64,000 bases of DNA from the NCBI GenBank assembly GCA_020847735.1, contig JADLBL010000018.1, positions 99,970 through 163,969 of the forward strand. The letters are read 5' to 3'. The position numbers were made by a program, and so were the translations under genes. Shown here one piece after another: positions 9,189-18,223 of the stretch; position 1 is the stretch's first letter; each line of letters opens with the position of its first letter. Source of the stretch: Candidatus Eisenbacteria bacterium. Lineage in GTDB: Bacteria > Eisenbacteria > RBG-16-71-46. Below the pieces are notes generated by a model. That model was given only the letters and a program-made list of their open reading frames with translations, searched no databases and was not told the DNA's origin.

Positions 9189-9574
9189 AAGGGCTCCTGT
9201 GCGGTGCAGGGGTCATGCGGGGATGTAAGGCGAAACGTGCGGTCGCAGCTACGCAGGTTCCGAAGCTGCAGTTGCCCCGGCCGGAAGGGTCGCCGGGCGC
9301 CCGCGGGGCTGGACCCAGGGTCTGTGGTCCCGGGCCGCGTTCGATGCGGCCGGCCGGGCCGCGGATTCGACGCGGTTCGGGCGCGGGACCGGGTGCGGCA
9401 CACCCGGCCCTGCTGTTTAGCAGGCCGGCCGGCCGGGCCGCAAGGGCCTGGCCGCTCATCGCGGGGTTCGGGGTCCCGGGCGCGGTGCGCGCGCACCGGC
9501 GCCGGTGCGCGGGTCGCGAGGGGCGGCTCGCGCCCGGCGCGCCGCCATCGGTCGTGCGCTATTCTTCGCGCCCC
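9189..9574. other. Gene-free stretch between divergent operons
   Basis: This holds the upstream regions of the RND operon (leftward) and the ABC operon (rightward). It contains a 16-base direct repeat (9347-9362 and 9426-9441, GC only). Between the repeats lie two small hairpins: arms 9389-9395 / 9401-9407, and 9409-9414 / 9419-9424 with a GTTT loop. I see no convincing sigma-70 promoter or known riboswitch. Confidence 0.5.
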
Positions 9575-10327
9575 ATGCCCCATCCGGACCTGCCCCGAGA
9601 ACCCCCGGCGGCCCCGACGGCCTCCACGGCGGAATCCGTGCCGGCGCTGCGCTTCGTGAACGTGCACAAGTCGTACGTGCTGGGGGATGGTCTCATCAGG
9701 GCGCTCGACGGGCTTTCATTCGAGGTGCCGCGCGGGGAGTTCGTGGCCGTCGTAGGGCGCAGCGGCTCGGGCAAGTCCACCCTGCTCCAGCTCGCCGCGG
9801 GCCTGGACGTGCCGACCTCCGGCGAGGTGTGGGTGGACGGGCGTGAACTGTCGCGCCTCGGCGACGACGAGCTGACCGTCCGCCGGCGCGAGCGCGTCGG
9901 AATGGTCCACCAGTTCTTCAACCTGCTCGGCACGCTGTCGGTGACCGAGAACGTCGCGCTGCCCCTGCTGCTCGCCGGCGGCTCGCGCCGCGAGGCGCTC
10001 GCGCGCGCCGAAGCGTTGCTCGCGCAGGTCGGGCTCGAGCACCGCCTCCGGTCGCGACCGCACATGCTCTCCGGCGGCGAGATGCAGCGCGTGGCGATCG
10101 CCCGCGCGCTCGTGCACGAGCCGGCACTGGTGCTCGCCGACGAGCCCACGGGCAACCTCGATTCGCGAGCCGCCGCACAGGTCGTCGAACTGCTCGGCCG
10201 GCTCGCGCATCTGCGCGGCGCGACGGTCGTGCTCGTCACGCACAGCCGCGAGGCCGCCGGGGCGGCGACGCGCACGATCGAGCTGCGGGACGGCCGCATC
10301 GTCGCCGACGAGCGGACCGTGCGATGA
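9575..10327 (+). CDS. ABC transporter ATPase (LolD/MacB-type)
   Basis: A 250-residue ATPase that powers the FtsX-type permease encoded next. The start at 9575 leaves a short Pro/Ala-rich leader before the ABC domain. Walker A is GRSGSGKST at residues 61-69. The signature LSGGEMQRV is near 165, Walker B LVLADEPTGNLDS near 184, and the switch His is in LVTHSREAA. The GNLDS tail after Walker B is typical of the LolD/MacB/FtsE group. The stop overlaps the permease start by four bases (ATGA), so translation is coupled. Confidence 0.93.
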   Translation: MPHPDLPREPPAAPTASTAESVPALRFVNVHKSYVLGDGLIRALDGLSFEVPRGEFVAVVGRSGSGKSTLLQLAAGLDVPTSGEVWVDGRELSRLGDDELTVRRRERVGMVHQFFNLLGTLSVTENVALPLLLAGGSRREALARAEALLAQVGLEHRLRSRPHMLSGGEMQRVAIARALVHEPALVLADEPTGNLDSRAAAQVVELLGRLAHLRGATVVLVTHSREAAGAATRTIELRDGRIVADERTVR

Positions 10328-12960
10328 GCGCGCTCGTCCGCTGGCTGTTGCTGCGCCGGCTCGCGCTCGAGCGCGGCCGCACGCTGCTGACGATCTGCGG
10401 CATCGCGCTCGGCGTCGCGGTGTTCGTCAGCATCCGGCTGGCCAACCACTCGGCCATGACTTCGTTCGCGGACACCGTGGACGCCGTGACCGGGCGCGCG
10501 AACCTGAGCGTGCAGAGCGCCGCGGACGGCTTCGCGGATTCGCTCTTCGTGACCCTCGCGCGCCATCCCGGCGTCGAGGCGGCGGCGCCGATCGTGCAGG
10601 TGACCGCGCTCGCCTGGCCGGGCGGTCCCCGGACCGAGGCGCCGCGGCCCGGCGAAGGGCGCGCGGCGCTCCCGGCGCACGAGACGCTCCTGTTCCTCGG
10701 CGTGGACCCGCTCTCCGAAGCCCCGTTCGCGCGCTTCGGCGAGGACGCGGGCGGCAGGCCCCGGCAGGGTGAGGACGGTTTCATGGCGGGCATCGTGCGC
10801 CTGATCGCCGATCCGCGCAGCGTCGCCGTGACGCGCTCCTTCGCCGACCGGCTGCACCTGCGCGCGGGCGACACCCTGACCGTGCTCGCCTCCGGCCGGC
10901 CGGTGCCGCTGGTCGTCGCGCTCGTGCTGGAGGGAGGCTCGCTGCGCGAGGCGGCCGGCGGCGCCGTGGCCGTGATGGACATCGCGACCGCGCAGGAAGT
11001 CTTCGGGCGCGCCGGGCGGCTCGATCGCGTGGAGCTGCTCGTCCCTCCCGCGGACCGCGAGCGCCTGCGGCGCGAGCTGACCGCGCAATTACCCGGCGGG
11101 GTGATCGTCGAGCCGCCGCGCGCGCGCACCCGGCAGGTCGAGAACATGGTCGCCGCCTTCGCGCTCAACCTCACGGCGCTCAGCTTCATCGCCCTGCTCG
11201 TCAGCATGTTCCTCGTCTTCAACGCGGTCGCGATGAGCGTCCTGCGCTGGCGGAGGGAGATCGGCATCCTGCGCGGACTGGGGGTCACGCGCGCGCAGGT
11301 CGTGCGGCTGTTCCTGCTCGAGGGCCTGCTGCTCGGCGCCGCGGGCAGCGCGCTGGGAACGGGGCTCGGCACGCTGCTGGCGCGTGCCACCCTCGGCGCG
11401 GTCGGCCGCACGCTCACGGACCTCTACCTGGTCCAGCGCACGAGCGAGGTCCGGCTGGACCCGTGGACCTTCGCCGTCGGCTTCGGGCTCGGGATCGCGA
11501 CCGCGCTGCTCTCCGCCCTCGCGCCCGCGATCGAGGCGTCATGGACGCCGCCCGCGCTGACGATGCGGCAGGGAACGTTGATCGAGGCCCGCCGGCTGCC
11601 GGTCGGCCGCTGGGCGCTCGTCGGGATCGCCGTGCTGGCGCTCGCGGGGGTGGTCGTGGCCTGGACCTTGCGGGCCCGTCAGCCGTGGGGCGGTTTCGCC
11701 GCCGCGTTCCTCGTCGTCGCGGCCTTCACGCTGGTCTCCCCCGCGTTCACGCTCGCGGGCGAGCGGCTGCTGCGTCGTCCGGCGCTGGCGCTCGCCGGGA
11801 TCGAAGGCGCTCTCGGCGTGCGGGCGCTGCGCGACTTCGTGGCGCGGACGAGCGTCGTCGTGGCCTCGCTCATGCTGGCCGTGGGCATGACGGTCGCGCT
11901 GTCCATCATGGTGGGCAGCTTCCGCCGGACCGTGGACATGTGGATCACGCAGTCCATCCGCGGCGACCTCTACGTCGAACCCGCCGGCCACCGGGCTTCG
12001 CAGGCGGCGACCGCGCTTCCCGATTCGCTGGTGCGCGCGGTGGCGGGCCTGCCGGGCGTGATCGCCGTGGACACCTACCGGGCGACACCGATGCGGTTCG
12101 AGGGCCGCCGGGTCAGCCTGACCGGAATTGATTTCGCGGTGCAGGCGCGGCACGGGAGCCTGCGCTTCGTCGGCGGCGCGGGCAGCGCCGCCGTGCTGGA
12201 GCGGGCGCTCCGGCGGGGCGAAGCGGTCGTGACCGAGAGCTTCGCGCACCGCTTCCGGGTCGCGGCGGGCGACACGATCCGCGTTCCGGCCGCGGGGGGG
12301 AAAATCGCACTGCGGGTGGCGGGCGTCTTCTACGACTACACGACCGATGCCGGGGCCATCCTGGTGGACCGCGGCCTGTTCGCGCGGCTCATGCGGGGGG
12401 ACCGCACCGAGAGCCTGGCGCTCTACACCGCGCCCGGCACCGACCTGGACCTGCTGCGGAGCCGCCTCGCCGCGCTCGCGGGGCCGGATTTCCTGCTGAA
12501 CGCGATGCCGAACCGGGAGCTTCGCCGCCGCGTGCTCACGGTGTTCGACCAGACGTTCCGCATCACCTTCGCGCTGCAGTTCATCGCGGTGCTCGTCGCG
12601 GTGCTCGGGGTCGTGACCACCCTCACCGCGCTGATCCTGCAACGCGGCCGCGAGATCGGCATCCTGCGCGCGACCGGCGCACTGCGCTCGCAGGTGCGCC
12701 GCATCGTGCTGATCGAGGGCGGCGTCCTCGGCCTGCTCGGCTCGCTGCTCGGATGCGCCGCCGGCGTGATGCTCGCGCTGCTCCTCGTGCACGTCATCAA
12801 CCGGCAGTACTTCGGCTGGACGATCCGCATGGCGATCGAGCCGGGCGTCTTCGCCCAGGCCGTGGTGCTCATGGTCGGAACCTCGCTCGCCGCCTCGCTC
12901 GCACCCGCGCGCTACGCCTCCGAACGGGTGGCCGCCGAATCGCTGCGGGTGGAATCGTGA
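10324..12960 (+). CDS. ABC transporter permease with two FtsX domains
   Basis: An 878-residue inner-membrane protein. It has an N-terminal membrane segment (LLTICGIALGVAVFVSI) followed by a MacB-like periplasmic domain. The first FtsX bundle spans about residues 270-410, a middle hydrophobic pair lies around 430-480, a second periplasmic domain follows, and the second FtsX bundle spans about 750-870. Duplicated FtsX permeases of this size work with LolD-like ATPases on lipoproteins or cell-envelope lipids rather than on small solutes. Its start overlaps the ATPase stop and its own stop overlaps the GTG start of the AttH/CrtC-like gene, forming a three-gene coupled operon. Confidence 0.92.
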   Translation: MSALVRWLLLRRLALERGRTLLTICGIALGVAVFVSIRLANHSAMTSFADTVDAVTGRANLSVQSAADGFADSLFVTLARHPGVEAAAPIVQVTALAWPGGPRTEAPRPGEGRAALPAHETLLFLGVDPLSEAPFARFGEDAGGRPRQGEDGFMAGIVRLIADPRSVAVTRSFADRLHLRAGDTLTVLASGRPVPLVVALVLEGGSLREAAGGAVAVMDIATAQEVFGRAGRLDRVELLVPPADRERLRRELTAQLPGGVIVEPPRARTRQVENMVAAFALNLTALSFIALLVSMFLVFNAVAMSVLRWRREIGILRGLGVTRAQVVRLFLLEGLLLGAAGSALGTGLGTLLARATLGAVGRTLTDLYLVQRTSEVRLDPWTFAVGFGLGIATALLSALAPAIEASWTPPALTMRQGTLIEARRLPVGRWALVGIAVLALAGVVVAWTLRARQPWGGFAAAFLVVAAFTLVSPAFTLAGERLLRRPALALAGIEGALGVRALRDFVARTSVVVASLMLAVGMTVALSIMVGSFRRTVDMWITQSIRGDLYVEPAGHRASQAATALPDSLVRAVAGLPGVIAVDTYRATPMRFEGRRVSLTGIDFAVQARHGSLRFVGGAGSAAVLERALRRGEAVVTESFAHRFRVAAGDTIRVPAAGGKIALRVAGVFYDYTTDAGAILVDRGLFARLMRGDRTESLALYTAPGTDLDLLRSRLAALAGPDFLLNAMPNRELRRRVLTVFDQTFRITFALQFIAVLVAVLGVVTTLTALILQRGREIGILRATGALRSQVRRIVLIEGGVLGLLGSLLGCAAGVMLALLLVHVINRQYFGWTIRMAIEPGVFAQAVVLMVGTSLAASLAPARYASERVAAESLRVES

Positions 12961-14084
12961 GCGGGCGGGCGCGGCCCGCCATGCTGGTGCTGGCGCTGGC
13001 GCTCGCCGCCGGCGCATCGCTCGGCGCGGGCCCCGCCGGGCCGCCGGTGGACGCTGACGGCTTCTTCCTCGCGGACTCGCCGTACGTGTTCCACTTTCCG
13101 GCCGACCACGCCGCCCACCCGCGCTATCGCATCGAGTGGTGGTACTACACCGGCCATCTGAAGGCGCCGGGACGTTCGTTCGGCTACGAACTCACGTTCT
13201 TCCGCGTGGCGCTTCCCCCGGCGCGCGCCGCGAGCGCTTCGGCGTGGGCCGCGCGCGACCTGATGTTCGTCCACGCCGCCCTCACCGACGAGACGCGCGA
13301 GGAGTTCCGCTTCGAGGAGGCCGCGCGACGCGACGCGCTCGGCATGGCGGGGGCCGACAGCACCCGTTACGACGTGTGGCTGAACAAGGCCTCCGCCAGG
13401 CTCGACGCGGACTCGCTGACGCATCGCCTGCACTGGGCGGGGTCCGACTTCGCGTTCGACCTCGCGCTCGTTCCGCGCAAGCCGCCGGTCGTTCACGGAT
13501 CGCACGGCGTGAGCCGCAAGGGCGCGGGGCCGGGTGAGACGTCGCACTACTACTCGCTCACGCGCCTCGCCACGACCGGCCGGCTCCTCGTAGGGCGTGA
13601 CACGCTGGCGGTCGAGGGCGAGTCGTGGATGGACCACGAGTTCTCATCGAGCCGGTTGGGCGGGACGCAGGCGGGCTGGGACTGGTTCAGCGTGCAGCTC
13701 GACGACGGCCGCGAACTGATGCTCTACCAGATGCGGCTTGAGAACGGCGGCATCGAGCCGCTCTCGCACGGCACGCTCGTCGGGGCCGACGGCCGCTCGC
13801 GACCGCTCGCGCTCGCCGACTTCCGGGTGCGCGCGCTCGGTAGCTGGCGCAGCCGCCGCACGGGCGCCACCTACCCGAGCGGCTGGACGCTGGAGCTGCC
13901 GCGCGAACGGCTGAAGCTGACGCTCGAACCCACCCTCGAGGATCAGGAGCTGGTCGCCACCACCATGGGCGGCGTCGCCTACTGGGAGGGCAGCGTCCGC
14001 ATCGTCGGAGAGGACGCGCACGGGCGCGTCACGGGCGAAGGCTACGTCGAGCTGACGGGCTACGCGGGCCGCCCGCCCTACTGA
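12957..14084 (+). CDS. AttH/CrtC-like lipocalin-domain secreted protein
   Basis: A 375-residue protein. The GTG at 12957 overlaps the permease TGA and is followed by a signal sequence (MLVLALALAAGASLGAG). The mature part begins with the AttH/CrtC hallmark (HFPADHAAHPRYRIEWWYYTGHL, FGYELTFFRV). It continues with WMDHEFSSSRLGGTQAGWDWFSVQLDDGRELMLYQMR, the second conserved block of the carotenoid 1,2-hydratase / AttH fold. Despite the family name there is no carotenoid gene here. Coupling to an ABC-FtsX system is a recurring arrangement and suggests an envelope lipid or lipoprotein role. The exact reaction is unknown. Confidence 0.88.
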   Translation: MSGRARPAMLVLALALAAGASLGAGPAGPPVDADGFFLADSPYVFHFPADHAAHPRYRIEWWYYTGHLKAPGRSFGYELTFFRVALPPARAASASAWAARDLMFVHAALTDETREEFRFEEAARRDALGMAGADSTRYDVWLNKASARLDADSLTHRLHWAGSDFAFDLALVPRKPPVVHGSHGVSRKGAGPGETSHYYSLTRLATTGRLLVGRDTLAVEGESWMDHEFSSSRLGGTQAGWDWFSVQLDDGRELMLYQMRLENGGIEPLSHGTLVGADGRSRPLALADFRVRALGSWRSRRTGATYPSGWTLELPRERLKLTLEPTLEDQELVATTMGGVAYWEGSVRIVGEDAHGRVTGEGYVELTGYAGRPPY

Positions 14085-14196
14085 ACCACCCGCGCCGGTC
14101 CGCCGTTGCGGCCGGCCGGCGACCGACCTAGCGTATGTCGCGCTCCCGCAGCATCGCGCCACAAGCGCCGCACCCCACCTTCATGCAGAGGGACTC

Positions 14197-16188
14197 ATGG
14201 CCACAGAGCCCGCCGAGCCACCACGGAACCCCTCCGGCCCCGGGCTGCCGCCGGAGTTCCGGCCCCTTCCCGACGACGCTTCACCCGAGGAGAAGGACCG
14301 GCACTGGTACGAGACCTGTTACATGGGCGACCGGATGCCGCAGCTCACGTTGCGCGCCGTGCTCATGGGCGCCGCGCTCGGGATGCTCATGTCCATTTCG
14401 AACCTGTACACCACGCTCAAGGTGGGCTGGTCCTTCGGCGTCGCGATCACCTCGTGCGTGCTGTCGTTCGTCATCTGGAACACGATCCGCGCGATTCTCG
14501 CCGGCCGGGTGACGAACATGTCCATCCTCGAGAACAACTGCATGCAGTCCACCGCCTCGGCCGCCGGATACTCGACCGGCTCGACGATCGCCACCGCCTT
14601 CGGCGCCCTGCTCATCCTCGATCCCGCGCACCGTCACCAGCCGTGGTGGATCGTGACCGCGTTCACGTTCGCCACGGGCGCCATGGGCGTCTGGCTGGCG
14701 ATTCCGATGAAGCGGCAGATGATCAACCAGGAGCAGTTGCCGTTCCCGTCGGGGATCGCCGCCGCGACCACGCTGCGCAGCCTGTACAGCCACGGCGGCG
14801 AGGCGCTGAAGAAGGCGCACGCGCTGGTGGCGGGGCTGGTCGCCGGAACGCTCGTCGGCGTGCTCAACACGGCCGAGGACCAGTTCGCGGCACTCGGCCG
14901 GTTTTTCGCGTTCATGCGCGCGCGCGTGTTCGACGTGCACCTGCCGGAGCAGGTGCCCGCGAACGGATTCCGCCTGCTGGCCGGCAAGCCGATGATCGGA
15001 TTCGGATTCGAGCCAAGCGTCCTGCTGATCTCGGCCGGCATGATCGTCGGCCTGCGCGTGTCGCTCTCGATGCTCGCCTCCTCGGCGCTCCTTTACTATG
15101 TCCTCGCGCCCTGGCTGCAGGGAATGGATGCGGCGCACGCCGGCGTGCCGGGCTACCTCGCGTCGATCCCGCTGGTCGGCGGCGGCACGCTCTTTCACCC
15201 CCGGAACTGGGCGCTGTGGGGCGGCACTTCGCTCATGGTGTTCGCGAGCCTGGCGGCGCTGGGCCTGCAGTGGAAGACCATCGGCCGCTCGTTCTCGCTC
15301 CTGCGGCGCGGTCCGCGGGCGGTCGCGAACCCGGGCGACGTCGAGGCCCGCATGGCCGCCATCGAGGTGCCGAACTCCTGGTTCCTCGCCGGCCTCGTCC
15401 CGATCTCGATCGCCATCGTGCTCGTGCTGATGATCGCGTTCCAGATCCACTGGTGGGCGGGGCTGGTCGCGGTCGCGATGTCCTTCGTGCTCTCGATGGT
15501 CGCCTGTCGCGCGACCGGCGAGACCGACACGACGCCGATCGGCGCGATGGGCAAGGTCATGCAGCTGCTGTTCGCGCTGATCTCGCCCGGCAACGTGACG
15601 CACAACCTGATGGCCGCGGGCGCCGGCGCGAACAGCGCCTCGTCGTCCGCCGACCTGCTCACCGACCTCAAGAGCGGCTACCTGCTCGGCGCGAACCCGC
15701 GCAAGCAGTTCATCGCGCAGGCGATCGGCATCGTCTTCGGAACCCTCGCGATCGTGCCCGCCTGGTACCTGCTGATTCCCAACGACGCGGCGCTCGAGAA
15801 GTATCCGCTGCCGGCGACCCAGACCTGGGTGGCGGTCGCTCGCGTCCTTTCGACCGGCATTCAGACGCTGCCGATGTCCGCGCGCTGGTCCATCCTGATC
15901 GGGGCGCTGGTCGGCATCCTGATCCCCGTGCTCGAGAAGTCGTTTCCGAAGGCGCGGCGCTGGCTGCCGTCGGCGATGGGACTCGGGCTCGGCTGGATCG
16001 TCTACTTCAGCAACGCGCTGTCGTTCGTGATCGGCGCGGCGGTCGCCTTCGTGTGGGCGAAGTGGAAGCCGCTCAACCAGGAGCGCTACAACATCCCGAT
16101 CGCTTCGGGTCTCGTGGCCGGCGAGTCGTTGACCAAGGCGCTGCTCGCCATGCTGGCGACGGCGATCGGGCTGATGTCGGCGAAGTGA
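14197..16188 (+). CDS. OPT family oligopeptide transporter
   Basis: A 663-residue polytopic inner-membrane protein with a soluble, Pro-rich N-terminus of about 45 residues. OPT landmarks include PQLTLRAVLMGAALGMLMSISNLYTTLKVGWSFGVAITS, LENNCMQSTASAAGYSTG, and NQEQLPFPSGIAAATTLRSLY (the conserved FPSG-A-A motif). A loop of long helices ends in NSASSSADLLTDLKSGYLLGANPRKQF. OPT proteins couple proton entry to uptake of peptides or metal chelates. It is a full-length relative of the gene cut by the left window edge. Transcribed alone, it is followed by a hairpin. Confidence 0.93.
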   Translation: MATEPAEPPRNPSGPGLPPEFRPLPDDASPEEKDRHWYETCYMGDRMPQLTLRAVLMGAALGMLMSISNLYTTLKVGWSFGVAITSCVLSFVIWNTIRAILAGRVTNMSILENNCMQSTASAAGYSTGSTIATAFGALLILDPAHRHQPWWIVTAFTFATGAMGVWLAIPMKRQMINQEQLPFPSGIAAATTLRSLYSHGGEALKKAHALVAGLVAGTLVGVLNTAEDQFAALGRFFAFMRARVFDVHLPEQVPANGFRLLAGKPMIGFGFEPSVLLISAGMIVGLRVSLSMLASSALLYYVLAPWLQGMDAAHAGVPGYLASIPLVGGGTLFHPRNWALWGGTSLMVFASLAALGLQWKTIGRSFSLLRRGPRAVANPGDVEARMAAIEVPNSWFLAGLVPISIAIVLVLMIAFQIHWWAGLVAVAMSFVLSMVACRATGETDTTPIGAMGKVMQLLFALISPGNVTHNLMAAGAGANSASSSADLLTDLKSGYLLGANPRKQFIAQAIGIVFGTLAIVPAWYLLIPNDAALEKYPLPATQTWVAVARVLSTGIQTLPMSARWSILIGALVGILIPVLEKSFPKARRWLPSAMGLGLGWIVYFSNALSFVIGAAVAFVWAKWKPLNQERYNIPIASGLVAGESLTKALLAMLATAIGLMSAK

Positions 16189-16273
16189 GGGGTTCCCGAG
16201 CGGCCGGGCCCGGTCGCGACGAATGGTCGCGCGCCACGCCCGGCGCACGCGGACCCGCGACACGCGCGAGCGA

Positions 16274-16303
16274 AGGCCCCGCCGGCACGTGCCCGCGGGG
16301 CCT
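16274..16303. terminator. Hairpin between OPT gene and beta-barrel gene
   Basis: A nine-base perfect stem (16274-16282 with 16295-16303) lies between two convergent genes. A weaker, GC-rich complementarity extends on both sides. There is no U-tract. Confidence 0.5.
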
Positions 16304-16326
16304 CGCGTCGTGCGCGGAACGCGCGG

Positions 16327-16899
16327 TCAGCTCTTCACGAAGTACCAGGTTCCCTGCAGGCTCAGGCCGAACCAGTTGGCGTTGCCGCCGTCGAAGGAAG
16401 CGAAGCCGAAGTCCGCCTGGGGCCCGAGCGCGAACGTGCGGGCGAGCCGGAACTCGTAGCCGATGCCGCCGTTCAGTCCGAAGCCGGACTCGCTCGAGGA
16501 AATGGTGACGTTGTTCCCGGCGTCCACCGAGAAGTGCGAGTTGCCGAATCCGAGTCCGCCGCGCAGCACGAGACCCTCGGACGGGAAGCACGCCACGCCG
16601 ATCGTGGTCGCGGTGAACGACACGGTTCCGCCGTCCTCCGACTTGGTCCAGCCGTTGCTCTCGAGCGCGAGCGAGACTTTGGGGTTGAGCGGATAGCCGA
16701 GGCGGAAGTTACCGGTCATGCCGCCTTCGCGGTCGCTGGAACCGCCCCCGTCCACGCTGACTCCGGCGGAGCCGCCGCCGACTCCGAGCCCGATGCTCCA
16801 GCCATCGTGGTTCTGCGGGTACTGCCCGGCCAGCGCCGTCGTCGCGCCGCAGGCCGAGATCAGCAGCGCGGCCAGGACCCAGGTACGCAATCCATGCAT
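16327..16899 (-). CDS. Small outer-membrane beta-barrel protein
   Basis: A 190-residue exported protein. The start at 16899 gives a signal peptide (MHGLRTWVLAALLISACGATTALAG) and has GGGAGG about 7 bases upstream. The mature region alternates polar and hydrophobic residues with Gly-rich turns (GWSIGLGVGGGSAGVSVDGG, FRLGYPLNPKVSLALESN, GLNGGIGYEFRLARTFALGP). It ends in an outer-membrane-type terminal strand, LSLQGTWYFVKS. This is typical of 8-stranded OmpA/OmpW-like or OMP_b-brl barrels. Function is unknown. It is transcribed singly. Confidence 0.78.
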   Translation of the reverse strand: MHGLRTWVLAALLISACGATTALAGQYPQNHDGWSIGLGVGGGSAGVSVDGGGSSDREGGMTGNFRLGYPLNPKVSLALESNGWTKSEDGGTVSFTATTIGVACFPSEGLVLRGGLGFGNSHFSVDAGNNVTISSSESGFGLNGGIGYEFRLARTFALGPQADFGFASFDGGNANWFGLSLQGTWYFVKS

Positions 16900-17023
16900 G
16901 TGACGCCCTCCCAGGGGAGATTCCGCGTCGGCCGGCAGCGGAGCGGATCCCCGCCAGGGGCACGACGCGAGGGCGCAGTATGTCGGAGCGCTCCGCTTCG
17001 TCAAGCCCGCCCCGAAACGCGGA

Positions 17024-17054
17024 GCGCCCGGCGCGCGAACTTCGCGCCGGGCGC
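17024..17054 (-). terminator. 12-bp perfect hairpin after the SSWG-tail gene
   Basis: Arms 17024-17035 and 17043-17054 are fully complementary with a seven-base loop. It is located just 3' of the leftward gene that ends at 17090, before the next leftward gene. No U-tract follows it. Confidence 0.55.
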
Positions 17055-17089
17055 CCGGTGCCGCTTCGAAACTTCGATCTGAATCGTGA

Positions 17090-17839
17090 TCAGCGATACA
17101 GGCTCTTCACGCGGCCCCAGCTCGACTTCTCGGTCGGAACCGGACCCGAGATCACGGAGAGCTGATAGCCCGGGTTCGCGTTCTGGCCCGCGATCGTGTA
17201 CCAGCCGGCGGCCCCCACGGTGCTCGCGTCAACGTACATGTCGGGACCGCTGCTGCCGACGGTCGGAGGATCCAGGGAGGCGATGCCGAGCCGGGTCGCC
17301 GTGCCCGTGAACGAAGCCACGGTCTGCAGCGCGATGACGTCCGTGGTGTTGAGGTCAATGGCGAGCGGATCGAGGTTCGTCACCGAAATGAACGTGTAAT
17401 AGCCGGGGTCGAGTCCGGCGCCGAAGTCAATGTTGGCGCTGAAGCCGCCCAGGTAGCCCGACGTGACCGCGTCGTAGAAGTCCACGCCGAAGCTGGCGGT
17501 CAGCACCGGCCCGGCGCTGGAGCTGGAATTGTAGAACGTGAAGGTCGCGGCCTGCAGAGTGCCGGTGCCGGTCGTGAACAGCTCATCGCCGAAGACGGCG
17601 CCCAGGTCGGTCGAACTGAAGCCGAAGTTCGCCGCCGAGGCGGTGTTGTCGTAGATGACGATCGGCAGCGCGGCCGGAGCGGTCGGCTGGATCTTCGTCG
17701 TGTGCGTCGCGTGGTTGTGGATCGTGTAGCCCTTGAAGCCGCCCAACGGCTCGCTCGTGAGCTGGGCCGCCGCGCTTCCCGCGAACGCGCACAGCGCGAG
17801 GGCGGCGATGGACAGGCGCATCGTGGTCGCAAGCTTCAT
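17090..17839 (-). CDS. Secreted protein with C-terminal SSWGRVKSLYR tail
   Basis: A 249-residue protein of unknown function. The start at 17839 has GGAGGAG about 8 bases upstream and yields a signal peptide (MKLATTMRLSIAALALCAFAGSAAAQ). The mature part is rich in Thr, Ser, Gly and Asp and reads like an all-beta ligand- or matrix-type domain. Recognisable phrases are YNNS-like TFYNSSSSAGPVLTASFGVDFYD and ATRLGIASLDPPTVGSSGPDMYVD, similar in flavour to exported PEP-CTERM-associated proteins. Instead of a PEP-CTERM or FlgD-like domain it ends in EKSSWGRVKSLYR, identical in the last eleven residues to the protein at 1098-1865. It is divergent from the M36 protease gene. Confidence 0.78.
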   Translation of the reverse strand: MKLATTMRLSIAALALCAFAGSAAAQLTSEPLGGFKGYTIHNHATHTTKIQPTAPAALPIVIYDNTASAANFGFSSTDLGAVFGDELFTTGTGTLQAATFTFYNSSSSAGPVLTASFGVDFYDAVTSGYLGGFSANIDFGAGLDPGYYTFISVTNLDPLAIDLNTTDVIALQTVASFTGTATRLGIASLDPPTVGSSGPDMYVDASTVGAAGWYTIAGQNANPGYQLSVISGPVPTEKSSWGRVKSLYR

Positions 17840-18223
17840 GAAGACTCCTCCGGGCCCGACGAAGAGTTGGACGCGGATCGCACGGTCTCGGGGGCGGCCG
17901 CGATCCAGAGCACGCGCCTCGCGTCGGGGGACAGGCGCGGATGCTCGTGAATCGAGCTTACGCGTGACCGCCGGTCGCATGTCAACGGCGGACTGCGCGT
18001 GTGCGGATTTGCGCATCGCGAGCGCGTCGTCGTTTGGATCGCGATCTTTCGGCGGGTTTTGGAGCGTACTGTTGGCGTTTCCAGACACTGAACCTGGCCG
18101 CTATTGCGCTTGTTCCTACGGCGGCCCTGCCGGTAACGTTTTCCGGTGCTGCGCCACATTCGGAGCGTGGCCCCGTTCGCCCGTCCCCACCGTCGTCCGA
18201 TCACCCCACCGAGGAGTCCTCCC
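17840..18223. other. Gene-free stretch between divergent secreted-protein genes
   Basis: This holds the upstream regions of the leftward SSWG-tail gene and the rightward M36 protease gene. The base composition is less GC-rich than the flanking genes around 18000-18140, as expected for promoters. I find no confident promoter, repeat or structured RNA in it. Confidence 0.4.

Noticed and set aside
9347..9441. 16-base direct repeat of G/C only upstream of the ABC operon
   Set aside because: Low-complexity GGCC repeat. Such matches are expected by chance in DNA of this composition.
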